Shown: piece after piece, positions 59,412-63,262 of the stretch
How the letters are laid out: every line of letters starts with the position of its first letter
How positions within the stretch are numbered: position 1 is the stretch's first letter
Notes under the pieces: generated by a model
What the model was told of the DNA's origin: nothing
The model's input: the letters and a program-made list of their open reading frames with translations, nothing else
The model's database searches: none
DNA from: JALYNX01 sp035292605
GTDB lineage: Bacteria > Actinomycetota > Acidimicrobiia > Spongiisociales > ZC4RG35
Length of the DNA: 63,262 nt
Reading direction: 5' to 3'
NCBI GenBank assembly: GCA_035292605.1
Contig: DATDPT010000004.1
Coordinates: 1-63,262, forward strand
Translations under genes and position numbers: made by a program

Positions 59412-60317
59412 ATGGAGATCACCAACTCCGACCGCATGGTCTTTCCCGAAGACGGGATCACCAAAGGCGACGTCGTGGCCTATTACGAGCTGGTTGGTGA
59501 CCGGATGCTCCCTTTCATCGAGGGTCGCGCCCTCACCGTGGAGAGGTTTCCGCAGGGGATCGCCGCTAAGGGCTTCATGCAGAAGAACGCCCCGGATCAT
59601 TATCCGGAGGACCTCATCAGCCGCCACGAGGTGCCCAAGGAGGATGGAGGAACCACCGTGTATCCGGTGGTCGATTCGGTCGAGGGCATCACTTACTTCG
59701 CCAACTTCGGGGTGATCACGTTCCATGCTCCCCCGGTCAGGATCGCCGATGAGCTCCATGCCGACTGGGCGATCTGGGACCTCGACCCCCCGCCGGGTCG
59801 GGTCGACCTGGTCCGCGAGGCGGCGGCCGCGCTGCGATCGATTCTCGACGATCACGCCATCCCCACCCTGCCCCTTGCCTCGGGCTCAAAGGGCTATCAC
59901 CTGCGGGCCCGGTTGCAGGGAGACCTCACTGTCGACGGCGTCGCCCGGATCGCCAGGGGCACCGCCGCCCTGGCCGCTGCGGCTCATGAAGACCTGATGA
60001 CGTTGGCTTTCCGCAAGGCCGACCGTGGTGACCGAGTGTTCGTCGACTGGCTGAGGAACACGCCTCGCTCCACTTCAGTGGCTCCCTGGTCGCTGCGTCC
60101 CAGCTCTGGCGCCCCGGTGGCTGCCCCGCTCACTTGGGAGGAGCTCGGGTCGGTAGAGCCCGACGGCGTGCGGCTTCAGACGATCGAAACTCGGTTCGGC
60201 CTCGACCCCTGGGTCAACCTGAAGCCGATCGACCTGAGCCCGGCGGTGGAGACCGTGGAGCGATCTCTCGAGCAGGCCGGCATCGAACTGGAGCCATTCG
60301 ACCGCTTCCGCTCCTGA
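59412..60317 (+). CDS. Stand-alone LigD-type polymerase (primase) domain
   Basis: 301 residues matching the archaeo-eukaryotic-primase-type polymerase domain of LigD. ITNSDRMVFPEDGITKGDV is the conserved start. WDLDPP carries metal-binding Asp123 and Asp125, ASGSKGYHL is the nucleotide-binding motif, and VFVDWLRNT gives the third Asp, Asp212. It fills gaps with ribo- or deoxynucleotides during end joining. The ligase and phosphoesterase parts are encoded separately at 870-2348. No Ku gene lies nearby. The start ATG 59412 lacks a ribosome site and may be leaderless. Confidence 0.92.
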   Translation: MEITNSDRMVFPEDGITKGDVVAYYELVGDRMLPFIEGRALTVERFPQGIAAKGFMQKNAPDHYPEDLISRHEVPKEDGGTTVYPVVDSVEGITYFANFGVITFHAPPVRIADELHADWAIWDLDPPPGRVDLVREAAAALRSILDDHAIPTLPLASGSKGYHLRARLQGDLTVDGVARIARGTAALAAAAHEDLMTLAFRKADRGDRVFVDWLRNTPRSTSVAPWSLRPSSGAPVAAPLTWEELGSVEPDGVRLQTIETRFGLDPWVNLKPIDLSPAVETVERSLEQAGIELEPFDRFRS

Positions 60318-60370
60318 CCTTCGTACTTGGCGATATGCGCGCACTGGTACTACACGGGCCATCCGGGTCG

Positions 60371-60754
60371 TCAATGTCTTGCTTGTTTCCTCCGCTCGAG
60401 CAGGTTCCGCCTGTGCAGATACAGAATCAGAGTGATCAGCGGAGCATGGAGAAGAGGGAGGTTCCGGGCAAGCCACCCGGGAAGATAAATGTCGGTGACG
60501 CCTCCGCTCTCGGCGCCGAGAGACTCGGCGAGATCGGTGAGCGGGCAGCGCGCCCCGTTGACCAGGAAGACGGCGGTTTCACCGGCGACCATCAACCCGG
60601 CAAAAGCCACACCCTTGTCGGAGCGTCGGGTCACTCCGGCGTAGACCAGGTAGACCACTCCTGCCTCGACACCGAGCCAAATGAGGGTGTGCGCGGCTTT
60701 GACTGCTGTCAGCATCCACTTTCTGCCCGGCCTGGTGCCAAGGGGCTGGCGCAT
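60371..60754 (-). CDS. Small conserved-looking membrane protein
   Basis: 127 residues from ATG 60754 with GAGGGA upstream; the frame is open further but the extra sequence is not protein-like. Three hydrophobic helices are visible: AAHTLIWLGVEAGVVYLVYA, GVAFAGLMVAGETAVFLV and LLHAPLITLILYLHR. A loop between the last two reads NGARCPLTDLAESLGAESGG and contains one Cys. No family could be named. It is convergent with the LigD polymerase gene and divergent from the leader ORF and P-type ATPase. Confidence 0.65.
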   Translation of the reverse strand: MRQPLGTRPGRKWMLTAVKAAHTLIWLGVEAGVVYLVYAGVTRRSDKGVAFAGLMVAGETAVFLVNGARCPLTDLAESLGAESGGVTDIYLPGWLARNLPLLHAPLITLILYLHRRNLLERRKQARH

Positions 60755-60912
60755 GTGTCCCTCAGGGTACGGCGCCGTCACGGTGAAACCCTGATCATGG
60801 ACCGGTGGCGTCCCGTCCCCGGAGGGACATCGTTCACGTTCGGCGACACGGGAAGGTAGCGTCGACAGGCCTGCGACCAACGAGCCACACCAACCGCTCA
60901 GAGGAGGTCACC

Positions 60913-60981
60913 ATGGCTCGGCCGGGACAGGTGCGCACCCTGGCTCAGAATCTATCGACATCACAACTCGGGTCACGATGA
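60913..60981 (+). CDS. 22-residue leader peptide overlapping the P-type ATPase start
   Basis: A short ORF, MARPGQVRTLAQNLSTSQLGSR, with a strong GAGGAGG five bases before its ATG. Its stop TGA overlaps the ATG of the P-type ATPase (ATGA), so ribosomes ending here can re-initiate on the ATPase, which has no ribosome site of its own. No codon run typical of attenuation is present. A translational-coupling role is inferred. Confidence 0.6.
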   Translation: MARPGQVRTLAQNLSTSQLGSR

Positions 60982-63262
60982 CCGGGCTCGAGTCGTCGAC
61001 GCGAACTGGGCTGACCACCGAGGAAGCCGCCCGGCGATTGGAACTGCATGGTCCCAACCGGCTCCCGCCGTCCCCCCGACCGGGAGTCTGGCGTCATCTG
61101 GTCGGCCAGTTCTTCCATTTCTTCGCCTTGATGCTGTGGGGGGCGGGAATCCTGGCGACCGTGGCCGGCTTGCCGGAGCTTGGGATCGCCATCCTCGCCG
61201 TGATCGTCTTCAACGGGTTATTCGCCTTCGTCCAGGAGTACCGAGCTGAACGCGCCGGGGAGCGGCTACGCGAGATCGTGCCCCGCCTGGCCACCGTGAT
61301 CCGGGCTGGGCAGCCCCGAGAGATCGACGCCGCGGAGCTGGTGCCTGGCGATGTGGTTGTGCTGATCGGAGGCAACCGGGTGAGTGCCGATCTGAAGGTG
61401 GTGGAAGCCCATTCGGTCAAGGTGGACGAGTCGATCCTGACCGGAGAAAGCGCCACTGTGGACAAGGGCTCGGATGACGATCTCTTCTCGGGCACCTTCG
61501 TGGTCGAGGGGGAAGGTTTGGCGGTAGCCGTGGCCACCGGAGGCCAGACGCGGCTGGCGTCGGTCGCGGTTCTCACCACCGAGGTGCAGAGGCCGATTAC
61601 TCCACTCGCCTTGCAGCTTCCGCAATTGGTGCGCACGATCGCCTTCATCACCGCCGGAGTCGGGCTGGCGTTTTTCGCGATCAGCCTGAGCTTGGGTGTC
61701 CCCGCCCGGTCGGGGTTCATCTTCGGGGTGGGGGTGATGGTGGCCCTGGTGCCCGAAGCGCTTCTGCCGACCGTGACCTTGTCGCTTGCGATCGGGGCTC
61801 AGAGGATGGCCCGACACCACGCCCTGGTCCGCCGTCTGGAGGCCGTTGAAACCCTGGGCTCCACCACATTCATCTGCACCGACAAGACCGGAACGATCAC
61901 CCAAAACCGGATGGCGGTGGTCGAGGTTTGGACCCCGGTCGGAAGTGTCACCATCGATGGGGTCGGCTACGAGCCGCACGGCGAAGTGGAGAGCCCTTCT
62001 CCTCAAGTGTTGGACAAGGTCAGGGAGATCGCGCGAGCAGCTCGCCGCTGCTCGACCGGGCGAGCCGTGTTGCAGGACTCGGCGTGGGTGGCTGTCGGGG
62101 ATCCGATGGAGGCGGCTCTCGACGTTCTCGCCTGGAGAGTCGGGTTGGGGGTCGACGAGGAGGAGGCTGCCGATCCCGAGCGTGGCCGCTATCCGTTCGA
62201 TGCACGACGTCGGCGCATGTCGGTGCTGACCACCCGCTATCTGTATGTGAAGGGTGCTCCCGACGCCGTCTTCCCGGTCTGTTCCAACGCCACTCAGGAG
62301 GCCTACGAGGCACTCCAGAAACTCACGCGCCAGGGTCTGCGGGTCCTGGCGGTGGCGGCCCGCCCTGCCGGCGACGACGTCCCGGCGGAGATCGAATCAG
62401 CGGAACGGGGCCTGGAGCTGTGGGGGCTGATCGGTCTCCAGGACCCGCCGCGCCCGGGGGCGGCGGACTCGATCGCGGCCTGCCGGAAGGCTGGGCTCAG
62501 TATCGCCTTGGTCACCGGGGACCACCCCGACACCGCCAAGGCGATCGCCGACGAGGTCGGATTGTCCCTGCCAGGGGCTCCCACCCTCACCGGGCGTCAG
62601 CTTCCCTCAAACGAAGCGCTTCTGGCCGCACTGGTGGATCACGACGGGGCGGTGATCAGCCGAGTGACTCCCGAGGACAAGCAACGCATCGCCCGTGCCC
62701 TGCAGAGCCACGGACACGTGGTCGCCATGACTGGAGACGGCGTCAACGACGGGCCCGCGCTGCGAGAGGCCGACATCGGTGTGGCGATGGGGCGGACCGG
62801 TACCGACGTCGCCCGCGAGGCTGCCGACCTGGTCCTCCTCGACGACGACCTGGCCACCATTGTCGCCGCCATCAGGCAGGGGAGAGCCACGTTCGCCAAC
62901 GCTCGCCGCTTTCTCACCTATCACCTGACCGACAACGTCGCCGAGCTCACCCCCTTCTTGATATGGGCTCTGACAGCGAACCACATCCCTCTTGCACTGG
63001 GAATCCTCCAGATCCTCGCCCTCGACATCGGTACCGACACCTTTTCCGCAACTGCTTTGGGAGCCGAGCCCGCCCACCGGCGGATTTCCGAGGACCTGCC
63101 CAACACCGGCCGACTGCTCGACCGCAAGGTCGCGTTCCGTGCCTTCGGCCTGCTCGGTCCCGCCGAGGCTCTTGCAGAAATGGCGGCCTTCTTCGCGGTG
63201 TTCCTCGCCGCGGGGTGGCGACCCGGTGAGACTTTTCCCAGCAGCGTCATCCCTGCGGCTTC
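60978..63262 (+). CDS. Cation-transporting P-type ATPase, 3' end cut by window edge
   Basis: About 761 residues are visible. The N-terminal cation-ATPase segment (GLTTEEAARRLELHGPNRLP) fits P2-type pumps. VDESILTGESATV is the actuator motif, VMVALVPEALLPTVTLSLAIG the M4 ion-binding segment, CTDKTGTITQNRM the phosphorylated Asp, VTGDHPDTAKAIADEVG the nucleotide-binding motif and MTGDGVNDGPALREADIGVAMG the hinge. FLTYHLTDNVAEL begins the C-terminal membrane domain, with ILQILALDIGTDTFSATALG nearby. Ca or Na/K-type transport is likely. It is translated from the leader-coupled ATG 60978. It differs from the CtpE pump, so the two are not recent duplicates. Confidence 0.9.
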   Translation, partial: MTGLESSTRTGLTTEEAARRLELHGPNRLPPSPRPGVWRHLVGQFFHFFALMLWGAGILATVAGLPELGIAILAVIVFNGLFAFVQEYRAERAGERLREIVPRLATVIRAGQPREIDAAELVPGDVVVLIGGNRVSADLKVVEAHSVKVDESILTGESATVDKGSDDDLFSGTFVVEGEGLAVAVATGGQTRLASVAVLTTEVQRPITPLALQLPQLVRTIAFITAGVGLAFFAISLSLGVPARSGFIFGVGVMVALVPEALLPTVTLSLAIGAQRMARHHALVRRLEAVETLGSTTFICTDKTGTITQNRMAVVEVWTPVGSVTIDGVGYEPHGEVESPSPQVLDKVREIARAARRCSTGRAVLQDSAWVAVGDPMEAALDVLAWRVGLGVDEEEAADPERGRYPFDARRRRMSVLTTRYLYVKGAPDAVFPVCSNATQEAYEALQKLTRQGLRVLAVAARPAGDDVPAEIESAERGLELWGLIGLQDPPRPGAADSIAACRKAGLSIALVTGDHPDTAKAIADEVGLSLPGAPTLTGRQLPSNEALLAALVDHDGAVISRVTPEDKQRIARALQSHGHVVAMTGDGVNDGPALREADIGVAMGRTGTDVAREAADLVLLDDDLATIVAAIRQGRATFANARRFLTYHLTDNVAELTPFLIWALTANHIPLALGILQILALDIGTDTFSATALGAEPAHRRISEDLPNTGRLLDRKVAFRAFGLLGPAEALAEMAAFFAVFLAAGWRPGETFPSSVIPAA

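Noticed and set aside
61928..63229. 433-codon plus-strand frame inside the right-edge P-type ATPase
   Set aside because: Offset frame, Arg-rich and motif-free; the ATPase frame is continuous from 60978 to the window end.
1..63262. CRISPR arrays, insertion sequences, integrases and rRNA genes
   Set aside because: No regularly spaced repeats, transposase or integrase motifs, or rRNA-like stretches were found on either strand by reading.

Overview
The window is GC-rich, gene-dense bacterial DNA that reads as an Actinomycetota genome, most likely class Acidimicrobiia or a relative. The evidence is frequent GTG/TTG starts, several promoters placed to give leaderless mRNAs, a LexA box of the mycobacterial type in front of dinB, a CtpE-type calcium P-type ATPase, and an expanded set of class III nucleotidyl cyclase proteins with AAA/TPR parts. 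The lineage is an inference. I saw no rRNA, tRNA, insertion sequence or CRISPR array.

Layout. 1-2.4 kb: a cut-off class I aminotransferase and a LigD-type phosphoesterase-ligase. 2.4-7.4 kb: a small ABM-like protein, an ArsR/SRPBCC pair with a promoter-operator, a DUF2652-SRPBCC fusion and a metallopeptidase lipoprotein. 7.4-17.9 kb: a ferredoxin coupled to a cyclase-AAA-TPR protein, CtpE, a secreted M28 peptidase and a second cyclase-TPR protein. 18.2-25.8 kb is the most accessory-looking stretch: a Thr/Pro-tailed protein next to a glycosyltransferase resembling eukaryotic polypeptide GalNAc-transferases, a membrane-inserted patatin with a small membrane partner, a DUF2071 protein, and a stand-alone propeptide-like protein overlapping an M14 carboxypeptidase that has a Trp-rich tail.

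25.9-33.5 kb: a GSA-aminomutase-like aminotransferase, an uncharacterised protein paired with a ComEC-like metallo-beta-lactamase-fold protein, a DUF4389 membrane protein, a TPM-like protein followed by PspA, and a compact XRE/nucleotidyltransferase module with its own promoter and palindrome. 33.6-42 kb: one 8.5 kb gene for a cyclic beta-1,2-glucan synthase (GT84-GH94). 42-51 kb: YhhN, DUF445, a histidine kinase, a cyclase remnant, a Tat-type PhoX protein, a LexA-boxed DNA polymerase IV and a prohibitin-like protein. 50-58 kb: a dihydroorotate-dehydrogenase-like protein overlapping pyruvate:ferredoxin oxidoreductase, a short MgtE, an ECF sigma factor divergent from an internally duplicated protein, and a Rieske protein. 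58-63 kb: a lipase-like hydrolase, a stand-alone LigD polymerase domain, a small membrane protein, and a second P-type ATPase that runs off the right edge behind a 22-codon leader ORF.

Recurring themes are DNA repair (LigD ligase and polymerase halves at opposite ends, DinB under LexA control), cation transport (two P-type ATPases, MgtE), envelope functions (glucan synthase, PspA, DUF4389, DUF445, prohibitin), cyclase-type signalling, and compact autoregulated promoters. The strongest candidate for something undescribed is the 18274-19833 pair: a GalNAc-T-like enzyme beside a protein ending in mucin-like Thr/Pro repeats.
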